Part shown: piece after piece, positions 16,584 through 22,868 of the stretch
Layout of the letters: each line of letters begins with the position of its first letter
Position numbering within the stretch: position 1 is the stretch's first letter
Source: JBLHLB01 sp047618505
Lineage (GTDB): Bacteria > Planctomycetota > UBA1135 > GCA-002686595
Assembly (NCBI GenBank): GCA_047618505.1
Contig: JBLHLB010000025.1
Coordinates: 1 to 22,868 of the forward strand
Length of the DNA stretch: 22,868 nt
Direction of reading: 5' to 3'
Translations under genes and position numbers: made by a program
The notes under the pieces: model-generated
What the model was told of the DNA's origin: nothing
Database searches by the model: none
Seen by the model: the letters and a program-made list of their open reading frames with translations, nothing else

Positions 16584-17012
16584 ATGAGCAGCACTAGCGC
16601 CGTATCGAAGGACGATCCGGGACGCGATCTGCCGCGGTCCGTCGCTGTGTTCGCGATCATTGCGATTGTGGCCGTCGCCGTCTTCGTATCGCCAACCGTG
16701 TCGCGCGATTACTGGGACTGGGGACTGCAGGGTCTCGCTTTGACGATGCTCGTGGGCTGGATGGTTGTGGGGATTGCCAATGTGCTGGCCAGGCGACGCC
16801 AGCCTTGGCTGGTAGCGTTGTTGGCGGTTGGCCCGTGGGCGCTGGGCCTCGCGGGTATGGCCTACCTCGGTTTCTTGCTGCTGCCGCTAGAAGTGGTCGT
16901 AACCACACTCGTGCTGTGCCGCATGTATCGCGGGACACGCCTCACTGCGCGCCGCGCCTTCGGTTTGGCGGTGCTTGCCAGGTCGCTGGCGTGCCTGCCG
17001 TTGGTTTTTTAG
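16584..17012 (+). CDS. Small membrane protein of unknown function
   Basis: 142 residues from the ATG at 16584; the frame is open 20 residues further up to 16524, but that stretch is polar and probably not translated. The N-terminus is polar, followed by hydrophobic segments near 19-37 (VAVFAIIAIVAVAVFV), 47-68, 74-93 and 95-112, and a short C-terminal one. RRR at ~70-72 and RMYRGTRLTARR at ~113-124 favour a cytoplasmic side by the positive-inside rule. I do not recognise a family. It abuts the duplicated scrap of the sigma-fusion gene, which begins right after its stop codon, so it may have moved with, or been joined to, that scrap. The gene is plausible because the hydrophobic pattern is ordered. 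Confidence 0.55.
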   Translation: MSSTSAVSKDDPGRDLPRSVAVFAIIAIVAVAVFVSPTVSRDYWDWGLQGLALTMLVGWMVVGIANVLARRRQPWLVALLAVGPWALGLAGMAYLGFLLLPLEVVVTTLVLCRMYRGTRLTARRAFGLAVLARSLACLPLVF

Positions 17013-17140
17013 CAGTCCGTTGTCGAGACCATCGGCCTTAAGACCTCCACCCCACAGCTCCTTGGCAAGAGCGCGGTGATCAGACCCGTGCTCAAGCGGT
17101 AACGCGCCGGCACCGGGGGCTACGCGGCGTCGTTGCGTGC
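17013..17140 (+). pseudogene. Diverged duplicate of the 3' end of the sigma-fusion gene
   Basis: From about 17022 the plus strand reads VETIGLKTSTPQLLGKS, then AVIRPVLKR and a TAA at 17100-17102. The end of the sigma-fusion protein reads VEATGFKTSTPQLVGKS, then AVITLVPKQ and TAG at 5046-5048. DNA similarity continues past the stop codons: GCGCGCCGG- and GGGG-rich stretches follow in both. It is thus a leftover 3' tail of a second copy of that gene, with everything upstream missing. Confidence 0.8.
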
Positions 17141-17198
17141 GCGCTTCACCAAAACACCGATTACCCCACAGCCACGAACCCACACATGCCAGGTTAAC

Positions 17199-18077
17199 TC
17201 AGTTGCGGCTGAGGAACGTGTTTACGTGCCTGAAGAACGATTCGGGTGCCTCCAGCCAGGGCATGTGCCCGACATCTTCGAGCAACGTCAGCTGTGCTGA
17301 AGGCAGGTGCTGGCACCACTCTTCCGAAGCTTCGAAGGGAATGGGGTCGCTCTGCCCGTGGACGATGAGCGTGGGTCGGTGGAGCGCGCCTAGCTCGTCG
17401 CGCCAGTCGTAGGCGCCCAGCTTTTCAATGACGCGTCGGGCCTGATCGTTGACGCGGTCGGTGTCCGCGTTGGGTTCGACGCAGGGGTCGGAGCGCATGC
17501 GGGCCAAGTGTTTTTCGTCCGCAAGGTAGGCGCGGTGAAATAGCCCATGGACGCGCCGGCCGTACGCAAGGGGGTCACGATCGCGTAGGCCTGCGCGCTT
17601 GTCCTGCTCCAGTTTGTGCAGGCCGGGCAGATCAACGCGCCGCGCAAAGTTATCCAGGAAGCGCCCAAACCATGGTTTAGAGCGCGGCGGAGTGGGTCCC
17701 ACAAGGACGAGGCGCTCGGTCGAGTCCGGTTGATCCAGGGCAAACTGCGCCACCAACCCCCCGTAGTAGGACCAGCCCATGAGATCAATGCGGGACATGC
17801 GCGCGTCATCTTGGGCCAAGTGCGCACGCAGCAATTCGAGGTCGGCCACGTCATGCCCCAGGCCTAGCTTCTCCAGGTCGTCGACCCGCGAGGAACGCCC
17901 TCTTCCGCGCACGTCAAAGAACACTACCGTACGTCCACCGAAGAGTCCGTCGAGGTCGCGCTCGAGCCAACTCATGGCGGGCACAAAGAGTGGCCGGGCG
18001 TCGGCGGACCGATCCCCTGCGACGCGGTAGGCGATCTCGATTCCCGGGGCAACCGGGAGGGTATGAAGTTCATTCAT
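17199..18077 (-). CDS. Alpha/beta hydrolase
   Basis: 292 residues from the ATG at 18077; the frame is open 30 residues further up, but that part overlaps the radical SAM gene. The fold is the alpha/beta hydrolase: nucleophile Ser in LMGWSYYGGLVAQFAL, acid Asp in VHGQSDPIPFEASEEW, and catalytic His in DVGHMPWLEAPESFF. The nucleophile elbow reads G-W-S-Y-Y rather than G-x-S-x-G, a variant used by some relatives. An HxxPWLE ending and no signal peptide make it resemble proline-iminopeptidase-like or ester-cleaving cytoplasmic enzymes. It is the last gene of a minus-strand series behind the radical SAM gene, 28 bases downstream. Substrate cannot be told from sequence. Confidence 0.85.
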   Translation of the reverse strand: MNELHTLPVAPGIEIAYRVAGDRSADARPLFVPAMSWLERDLDGLFGGRTVVFFDVRGRGRSSRVDDLEKLGLGHDVADLELLRAHLAQDDARMSRIDLMGWSYYGGLVAQFALDQPDSTERLVLVGPTPPRSKPWFGRFLDNFARRVDLPGLHKLEQDKRAGLRDRDPLAYGRRVHGLFHRAYLADEKHLARMRSDPCVEPNADTDRVNDQARRVIEKLGAYDWRDELGALHRPTLIVHGQSDPIPFEASEEWCQHLPSAQLTLLEDVGHMPWLEAPESFFRHVNTFLSRN

Positions 18078-18105
18078 CTGGCGTGCTCGCCGGTGTCGCA
18101 CACCA

Positions 18106-19497
18106 TTAGCGTCGCCCGTTGCGCGCCAAGAGAGCGAGCCCGCTGCGGGCCTGGCTGAACAATTCACGTGGAGAATTGATAGAGGCCAACCGGCGCATAA
18201 GGTAGCGCGGCCGCAGGTAGAAGCGCCGAATCAGGCGGCGTTTCAAACGTAGCATCTCGGCCTGGTCCAGGGTCGCCGTCGGCAATGTCCCCCGGTCCCC
18301 TGCCTGGTCCATTTCGAGTTCATCCGCGCTAAGCAAGCCTAGGTCTAAGACCTCCTTCCGGAAGGGGGTGCCGAACCTGGGCACCGCGACGTTGACCGAT
18401 AGGAAGTCGAGATCCAGCTCAAGAGCGTAGGCCAGTTGCTCATCGATGCTCGTGGCCGTGTCTTCCGGAAGACCGATCAGGAAAGTGCCCACCGTGCGCA
18501 ATCCGGCGACTCGAGCTCGGCGGAAGGTGTCGCGTACGGTGTCCGTGCCGTAGCCCTTGCGATAGCGCGCTAAGATCTCATCACGCGAACTCTCGGCCCC
18601 GAGGATGACCGTGTGACAGCCGGCCCGAACCATGGCGGCGAGCAGCTCATCATCGGCTCGATCCGGCCGCAGGAATGCGGTCCAACTCAGGTCCCCGCGC
18701 TCTTCGAAGGCAGCGCACAGTGCCAACCCCCGTTCGCGCTGCACCGCAAAGGTCTGATCCAAGAAGAACAACTCTTTAATCCCGCGTCCGCGCAGCTCAT
18801 CGATTTCCGAGAGGACCGCATCGATCGGGCGCTGCCGGAACCCCAGGGTCGACATGACGCAGAAAGTGCAGGGATACGGGCAGCCGTAGTCCGTCAGAAC
18901 GGTCGCGAAGGGAGTGCGTCGCGCAAAAGGGAAGCTGTACCCGTTGGTTGGGAAGAGTTCGTGTCGCGGACGGGGATGGTCGAGGTCGCCGTGCGGCACA
19001 TCGCTTGGGCACCGCCGTGCAGGGATGATCGCCGCGCCGTCGCGCGTTGTGAGAGTGTCGTAGCCAGAGCCTTCTTCTCCGGATAGATAGCCTAGGACCT
19101 CTTGGCTGGTGAAGTCCTGGAGGCACGCTTCAATCCACGGCTCCTCTTCCATGCGCTGGACGGCATTCCCGTGGAGAACATCCCCCAGGGCAAGGATGCG
19201 GTGACCTTCGCGCCCCAAATCACCAAAGAACAGGCGGTCCTGGTTCCAGGTTACAGAGGCAACCAAGCCAACCAATACGTCCGCCGCTGCGGCCTGAACC
19301 CGCGTCTTCGCCTCGGGCACAGAAAGCCGTTCAGCGACGCAGTCCAGGACTTCAATGCAGTGCCCCTGGGCAAGGATCCCCGACAGAATCAAGAGGTCAA
19401 TCGGGTGCGTTAAGTAGTCCGACTTGGTGGTCTTTGAGCAGAGGTAGTCCCGTAGCACGGTCTGCTGGGCTGGTGGATTGACGAGTAGGATCTTCAC
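18106..19497 (-). CDS. B12-binding-like radical SAM protein
   Basis: 463 residues from the GTG at 19497. The frame is open upstream to 19566, but the KILLVNPPAQ start is the usual first strand of these proteins. The N-terminal ~180 residues are like a B12-binding domain, without the DxHxxG cobalamin motif. The radical SAM core has the cluster motif CPYPCTFC (CxxxCxxC) at ~206-213, which binds the [4Fe-4S] cluster that cleaves S-adenosylmethionine. Downstream are the usual strands, e.g. KELFFLDQTF, TVILGAESSRDEIL, TVGTFLIGLPEDT and FLSVNVAVPRFGTPF. It starts 10 bases after the glycosyltransferase stop, so they are probably one transcript. Context hints at lipid or polysaccharide modification; the reaction is unknown. 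Confidence 0.85.
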   Translation of the reverse strand: MKILLVNPPAQQTVLRDYLCSKTTKSDYLTHPIDLLILSGILAQGHCIEVLDCVAERLSVPEAKTRVQAAAADVLVGLVASVTWNQDRLFFGDLGREGHRILALGDVLHGNAVQRMEEEPWIEACLQDFTSQEVLGYLSGEEGSGYDTLTTRDGAAIIPARRCPSDVPHGDLDHPRPRHELFPTNGYSFPFARRTPFATVLTDYGCPYPCTFCVMSTLGFRQRPIDAVLSEIDELRGRGIKELFFLDQTFAVQRERGLALCAAFEERGDLSWTAFLRPDRADDELLAAMVRAGCHTVILGAESSRDEILARYRKGYGTDTVRDTFRRARVAGLRTVGTFLIGLPEDTATSIDEQLAYALELDLDFLSVNVAVPRFGTPFRKEVLDLGLLSADELEMDQAGDRGTLPTATLDQAEMLRLKRRLIRRFYLRPRYLMRRLASINSPRELFSQARSGLALLARNGRR

Positions 19498-19507
19498 CAG
19501 GTGATTC

Positions 19508-20728
19508 TCAGGCCCTGGGCAGAGCGGCTTCCGCCGCCGTGCGTTCCCCGTGGCGTCCAATCTCATCGCGCGTCGCGGCCAACACGTAGCCCACGGTTAG
19601 GTTGGTCATGCATTCCGCGCGGCCCATCACACAGGTGCTCACCTTGTTCTTGTGGACGTTTATGCAGGGGCTGCAGACCGTTGGCCGGTAGAGGAAGCGT
19701 GCCCGTTTCCCGATTGGGTGATAGAGCTCCGGTGTTTCTGGCCCGAAAAGTCCCAGTGTCGAAACCCCCTGGGCCGCAGCCACGTGCATGGGCCCAGAGT
19801 CATTGCTAACAAAGACGTCGGCCTGGCGCAGCAGTGTGACAAGGGCGCCGATGGAAAGGTGCCCAGAGAGGTCGACGCAGGACCCAACCGGGACCTCGCC
19901 GATCATGCGGTGCAGGAGCCCAACGCGCTCACGCTCACCTTTGGATCCCACGAGGACGACTCGAGCCCCATCGACTTGGATCAACTGTTGAGCCAGGGAA
20001 GCGAAGTTTTCCAGGGGCCAGCGTCGTTCGAGCGATAGCTCGCCAGCATTCGGATTCAAGACAACCAAGGCTTGACCGCCCCAGGCGCCAGCCTCGATCA
20101 GGGTTGTCGTTGCCTGTAGCCCTTTGGAAGCGCTAATCGGGAAGGGAGTCAGATCGTCGGGGGTGATGGCCTTACCGTTCTCGCCCCCCGCCAGGGCTCG
20201 AAAGTTGCGGGCCACGTGCCAGTGACGTTGGAAGGGAATCAACTGGGTATGGAAACCACCCCGCGAGATCCCCGGTGCGCAGAAGCCGAGGGTCCGGGGA
20301 GCCCGGGAGAGCAGGGAGACGATCGCGGAGAAGCGCGTGAAGAACTCGAAGTCGTAGACGACATCGAAGCGGCGGCGGCGAACAGAGGCGGTGATTCGTA
20401 GCAATCTGCCCGCCAGACGCACCCAGCTCTTGGCCGCTAGGCTGAGCCCCATGACCTCATCGAAGACCCCCAGTCCCTGGGCGAACTCCACGTTGTTCTG
20501 AAGGGTCAGCAGAACCAGTCGAGCATCTGGGTGACGCGTGCGCAGGGCGCTGATCGAGGGGGTGAGCAGTTGAAGACTCCCCAGTCCCCAGAACTTGATC
20601 GCCAGGACCTGACGGCCGGGTCCCGCAACCGGCCGGCGGCGAAACCAACGCGCTGGCTGGAACACGAGTCCCGCGAGGGATCCCAGGACGCGGTCGGCGA
20701 CCTGGAGGCGGTGCATGGGGATCGACAT
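19508..20728 (-). CDS. Family 9 glycosyltransferase (heptosyltransferase-like)
   Basis: 406 residues from the ATG at 20728. The family transfers heptose or related sugars from nucleotide-sugar donors, classically onto lipopolysaccharide core. Its GT-B fold shows an N-terminal lobe with VLAIKFWGLGSLQLLTPSIS and ALRTRHPDARLVLLT, and a C-terminal donor-binding lobe with VFVSNDSGPMHVAAAQGVST, LGLFGPETPELYHPIG and a cysteine-containing CSPCINVHKNKVSTC / GRAECM region typical of this group. The N-terminal ~30 residues are basic and hydrophobic and could touch the membrane. It is the first gene of the minus-strand series with the radical SAM and hydrolase genes. GT9 membership is strong; the sugar and acceptor are not known. 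Confidence 0.88.
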   Translation of the reverse strand: MSIPMHRLQVADRVLGSLAGLVFQPARWFRRRPVAGPGRQVLAIKFWGLGSLQLLTPSISALRTRHPDARLVLLTLQNNVEFAQGLGVFDEVMGLSLAAKSWVRLAGRLLRITASVRRRRFDVVYDFEFFTRFSAIVSLLSRAPRTLGFCAPGISRGGFHTQLIPFQRHWHVARNFRALAGGENGKAITPDDLTPFPISASKGLQATTTLIEAGAWGGQALVVLNPNAGELSLERRWPLENFASLAQQLIQVDGARVVLVGSKGERERVGLLHRMIGEVPVGSCVDLSGHLSIGALVTLLRQADVFVSNDSGPMHVAAAQGVSTLGLFGPETPELYHPIGKRARFLYRPTVCSPCINVHKNKVSTCVMGRAECMTNLTVGYVLAATRDEIGRHGERTAAEAALPRA

Positions 20729-20874
20729 TGGGGACTATCCTAGCGTGGTCCCTAGGTCAGCCTCGGTCGAAGATCGCTGCAACTGCGTGTGTGATTGTGC
20801 TCCGACCCGGCGCTCCCTCTGCCGAAAGCGGCCTAGGGCGCCCAGGTGAGGATCTTGGCTGCAGGCGGGTGCGC

Positions 20875-20890
20875 CATTGGAAAACCAATG
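20875..20890. other. Perfect inverted repeat between divergent genes
   Basis: CATTGG, AAAA, CCAATG. A six-base perfect inverted repeat with four A between, in the space shared by the glycosyltransferase (-) and purF (+). It could be an operator or an mRNA hairpin. It is AT-richer than its surroundings. Confidence 0.45.
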
Positions 20891-21017
20891 TGCCCAGCGC
20901 AGGATTTCTTTCTCTTGAGCCCCATTGGCCGAATAGGGCCCAACAGCGTAAGGGCGCGTTTTTCACGAACCCGTGCCAGCAATTGTGACTAGCTCCCCCG
21001 AACTGCCCTTCTGCGGG

Positions 21018-21046
21018 TTGTTGGTGCCCCCGGCTGAACTTATCTT
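21018..21046 (+). promoter_or_regulatory. Possible purF promoter
   Basis: TTGTTG and TATCTT separated by 17 bases, partly matching -35 and -10 consensus of a housekeeping sigma factor. It lies about 95 bases before the purF start, upstream of the C run. The match is weak. Confidence 0.25.
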
Positions 21047-21092
21047 GGTGTGCTCGCTTCCTTGGCCCGCAGCTCTCCTCGGGCGCCTATCT

Positions 21093-21107
21093 CCCCCCCC
21101 CCCCCCC
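21093..21107 (+). repeat. Poly-C run of 15 in the purF leader
   Basis: Fifteen C in a row, ending 33 bases before the purF start codon, with CTCGACTC directly after. It lies in the probable 5' leader, not in a coding frame. Long C runs can vary in length by slippage, so the count may differ between reads. Confidence 0.9.
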
Positions 21108-21139
21108 TCGACTCCCCGCCTAGCGGGCGTGTTCTCGAC

Positions 21140-22621
21140 ATGTGCGGATTTATCGGTGTCTACGGCCCCGAAGGAGTCGACGTTGCTCCGGAGATCTACG
21201 AAGGCCTGCTGTCTATTCAGCACCGCGGCCAAGATGCCGCTGGGATAACGACCTTCACGGATATCTTCCACCTGAAGAAGGGTGGAGGCCTTGTCCGCGA
21301 TGTGTTCAGCGCAGCCGACATGAGCCGCCTGCGCGGCAACCTTGGGGTGGGCCATGTGCGCTACCCAACCGTTGGGGCGGGCTCCACGGATGACGCGCAG
21401 CCCTTCCACGTGAACTTTCCCATTGGTGTGGCCATGGCCCACAACGGGAACGTCACGAACTTCCTGGCCCTGCGCCAGTCCGAGGCGGTGAACCACGGGA
21501 CCCGCCTGAATTCCTCCTGCGATGTGGAGATGATTCTCTTTGTCTTCACGAGGGCCCTGACAGAGGGGTTGCGCCCGGGCGAACTCGTCACGGCCGAAGC
21601 CGTTTTCCGCGCTGTCAAAGCCGTCTACAAGCAAGTTAAGGGCGCCTACTCGGTCATCGCGGCCTTGCCCGACGTGGGCATGGTTGCCTTCCGCGACCCC
21701 TACGGGATCAAGCCGGCGGTCTTCGGTGAGAAGGTGGTCGATGGCGAGAGCTGGTTCGCCTTCGCCTCTGAGACGGTCGTGCTCGATGTGGCGGGCTACG
21801 ATAGCTACAGCGATATCGAGGCTGGCGAGGTGATCTTCATCGACACCGAGCGCAAGGTCCACCGCCGCCAGGTCGGCAACAAGCCCCACCACCCGTGCAT
21901 CTTCGAGCTGGTCTACTTTGCCCGCCCCGACTCGATGATTGACCAGGTCTCCGTCTACAAGACCCGGGGTCGCTTCGGGGTAGCCCTAGCGCAGCAGTGG
22001 AAGGATGTCGGCGCACCGACACCTGATGTGGTGATCCCGATCCCGGATTCCTCCCGTGATGCGGCGTTAACCATGGCCTCTGCCCTGGATCTGCCCTACC
22101 GGGAGGGTCTGGTGAAGAACCGTTACATCGGGCGGACCTTCATCATGGCGAATCAGAAGGAGCGCACGACTTCTTTGAAGCGCAAGCTCAACACGATCCC
22201 TCTGGAGTTCAAGGGCAAGGATGTGCTGCTCGTCGACGACTCCATCGTGCGCGGTAACACCTCCAGACAGATCATTCGGATGGCGCGCGAAGCTGGTGCC
22301 CGAAAGGTCTACATGGGGATCACGAGTCCCCCGCTCGTGGCGCCGTGCCCCTATGGCATCGACATGGCCAGCAAGACCGAGTTTGTCGCAACAGGCCGTT
22401 CCACGGAAGAGGTTGCTGAAGCCCTGGGCGCCGACTACCTGCTCTACCTTGACCGTGATCTCATGAACCAGGCGGCCCTGGCGGGAAATCCCAATTTGAA
22501 GCACTACTGCAACGCCTGCTTCACCGGGGATTACCCCACCGGAGACATCACCCCCGACGTCCTTGAGGCCATCCGAGGCGAACGCTCCGAGAGCCAACAC
22601 CTCTTCAACTTCACGCCCTGA
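21140..22621 (+). CDS. purF: Amidophosphoribosyltransferase (first step of purine synthesis)
   Basis: 493 residues from the ATG at 21140. The enzyme makes 5-phosphoribosylamine from PRPP and glutamine, the committed step of purine synthesis. The start is fixed by MCGFIGVYGP: Met removal exposes the catalytic cysteine of the N-terminal glutaminase. HRGQDAAGI, GHVRYPTVG and MAHNGNVTNF follow as in the family. The C-terminal phosphoribosyltransferase part has the PRPP loop VLLVDDSIVRGNTSRQI. Cysteines at HHPCIFELVYF, PLVAPCPYGID and KHYCNACFTG match the four iron-sulfur ligands of the Bacillus subtilis-type enzyme, so a [4Fe-4S] cluster is likely. The frame is open 30 residues upstream, but only Met-Cys makes an active enzyme. 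No other purine genes are in the window. Confidence 0.96.
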   Translation: MCGFIGVYGPEGVDVAPEIYEGLLSIQHRGQDAAGITTFTDIFHLKKGGGLVRDVFSAADMSRLRGNLGVGHVRYPTVGAGSTDDAQPFHVNFPIGVAMAHNGNVTNFLALRQSEAVNHGTRLNSSCDVEMILFVFTRALTEGLRPGELVTAEAVFRAVKAVYKQVKGAYSVIAALPDVGMVAFRDPYGIKPAVFGEKVVDGESWFAFASETVVLDVAGYDSYSDIEAGEVIFIDTERKVHRRQVGNKPHHPCIFELVYFARPDSMIDQVSVYKTRGRFGVALAQQWKDVGAPTPDVVIPIPDSSRDAALTMASALDLPYREGLVKNRYIGRTFIMANQKERTTSLKRKLNTIPLEFKGKDVLLVDDSIVRGNTSRQIIRMAREAGARKVYMGITSPPLVAPCPYGIDMASKTEFVATGRSTEEVAEALGADYLLYLDRDLMNQAALAGNPNLKHYCNACFTGDYPTGDITPDVLEAIRGERSESQHLFNFTP

Positions 22622-22661
22622 CCCCCCGACCCGATCGCGTCCCCAGCAGTTCGCCCCCCCC

Positions 22662-22783
22662 CTCGATTCGACTCAGACACCTGCCCGCCTACGCTCGATT
22701 CGACTCAGACACCTGTCCGCCTACCCTCGATTCGACTCAGACACCTGTCCGCCTACCCTCGATTCGACTCAGACACCTGTCCG
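22662..22783. repeat. 32-bp direct tandem repeat, about 3.8 copies
   Basis: Four units of 32 bases starting at 22662, 22694, 22726 and 22758; the last is cut after about 26 bases. Each begins CTCGATTCGACTCAGACACC and ends CCGCCTACC or similar. Copies two and three match exactly, copy one differs at two sites. It begins 40 bases after the purF stop. With no spacer between units it is not a CRISPR array. The sequence contains no open gene. Confidence 0.95.
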
Positions 22784-22785
22784 CT

Positions 22786-22805
22786 CCAACGCCGTCAGGC
22801 GTTGG
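22786..22805. terminator. Stem-loop downstream of purF
   Basis: A perfect eight-base stem, CCAACGCC/GGCGTTGG, with a four-base loop GTCA, directly after the tandem repeat. The following bases are A-rich rather than T-rich on this strand, so it is not a standard intrinsic terminator for purF. On the opposite strand the upstream flank is not a T run either. It is a good candidate end-of-transcript structure. Confidence 0.45.
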
Positions 22806-22826
22806 GCCAATAAACAAAGACCAGTA

Positions 22827-22859
22827 GGGTTTTGGGGGGCGTGGTGGTCCCCCAAACCC
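22827..22859. terminator. Long G/C-rich hairpin near the right edge
   Basis: GGGTTTTGGGGG pairs with CCCCCAAACCC across a ten-base loop, with one bulged T. No T run follows. With the stem at 22786-22805 it makes two strong stems in 75 bases, where transcription of purF might stop or meet a gene beyond the window. Confidence 0.4.
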
Positions 22860-22868
22860 CTCGGGTGG

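Larger units (their letters stand above)
20729..21139. other. Divergent gap between glycosyltransferase and purF
   Basis: A 411-base gap holding the promoters of both divergent genes. Seen in it: GGGAC/GTCCC at 20731-20752 just upstream of the glycosyltransferase start, a perfect CATTGG/CCAATG stem with AAAA loop at 20875-20890, a candidate purF promoter at 21018-21046, and a C15 run at 21093-21107. No gene is supported. Confidence 0.55.

Noticed and set aside
22662..22783. CRISPR array
   Set aside because: Units are directly adjacent with no unique spacers and no cas genes are in the window.

Overview
The window is GC-rich with short intergenic gaps and looks like a chromosomal segment of a bacterium of the Planctomycetota. 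The pointers are an ECF-type sigma factor fused to a membrane segment and a long series of carboxypeptidase-regulatory-like domains, a large secreted DUF1570-like metallopeptidase, a cyclophilin-parvulin lipoprotein, and a short stretch resembling the C-terminal tail of secreted planctomycete proteins. The phylum is inferred from protein style; no rRNA or other marker gene is present.

Layout: (1) 1-1954: the end of an Arg/Gly-rich protein cut by the window edge, a 15-bp tandem repeat, and the tRNA 2-selenouridine synthase gene selU/mnmH. (2) 2163-5048: the sigma/regulatory-domain fusion gene. (3) 5344-9839: a zinc (or related divalent metal) uptake locus on the + strand, with a small cysteine-motif exported protein, a beta-barrel porin-like protein, a ZnuA-type binding protein, a ZnuC-type ATPase and a ZnuB-type permease. 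(4) 9840-11949: gene debris, with a tail fragment of a secreted protein and a clearly decayed minus-strand gene carrying two in-frame TAG codons and a one-base slip. (5) 12020-13327: a lipoprotein with two different prolyl-isomerase domains. (6) 13675-16092, minus: the DUF1570-like peptidase. (7) 16093-17140: a hairpin-rich stretch that may be a group II intron remnant, a small membrane protein gene, and a duplicated scrap of the 3' end of the sigma-fusion gene. (8) 17199-20728, minus: a likely operon of family 9 glycosyltransferase, radical SAM protein and alpha/beta hydrolase. (9) 21140-22621: purF, with a 15-base C run upstream and a 32-bp tandem repeat downstream.

The clearest functional unit is the metal uptake locus: the porin would pass the ion across the outer membrane, the binding protein would capture it in the periplasm, and the ABC pair would import it. 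The clearest unusual signals are the duplicated sigma-gene tail 12 kb from its parent, the three-lesion pseudogene, the folded intergenic region at 16135-16523, and the repeats flanking purF. I do not see a complete new multi-gene system; the best candidates for something undescribed are the possible non-coding RNA at 16135-16523 and the architecture of the sigma fusion.
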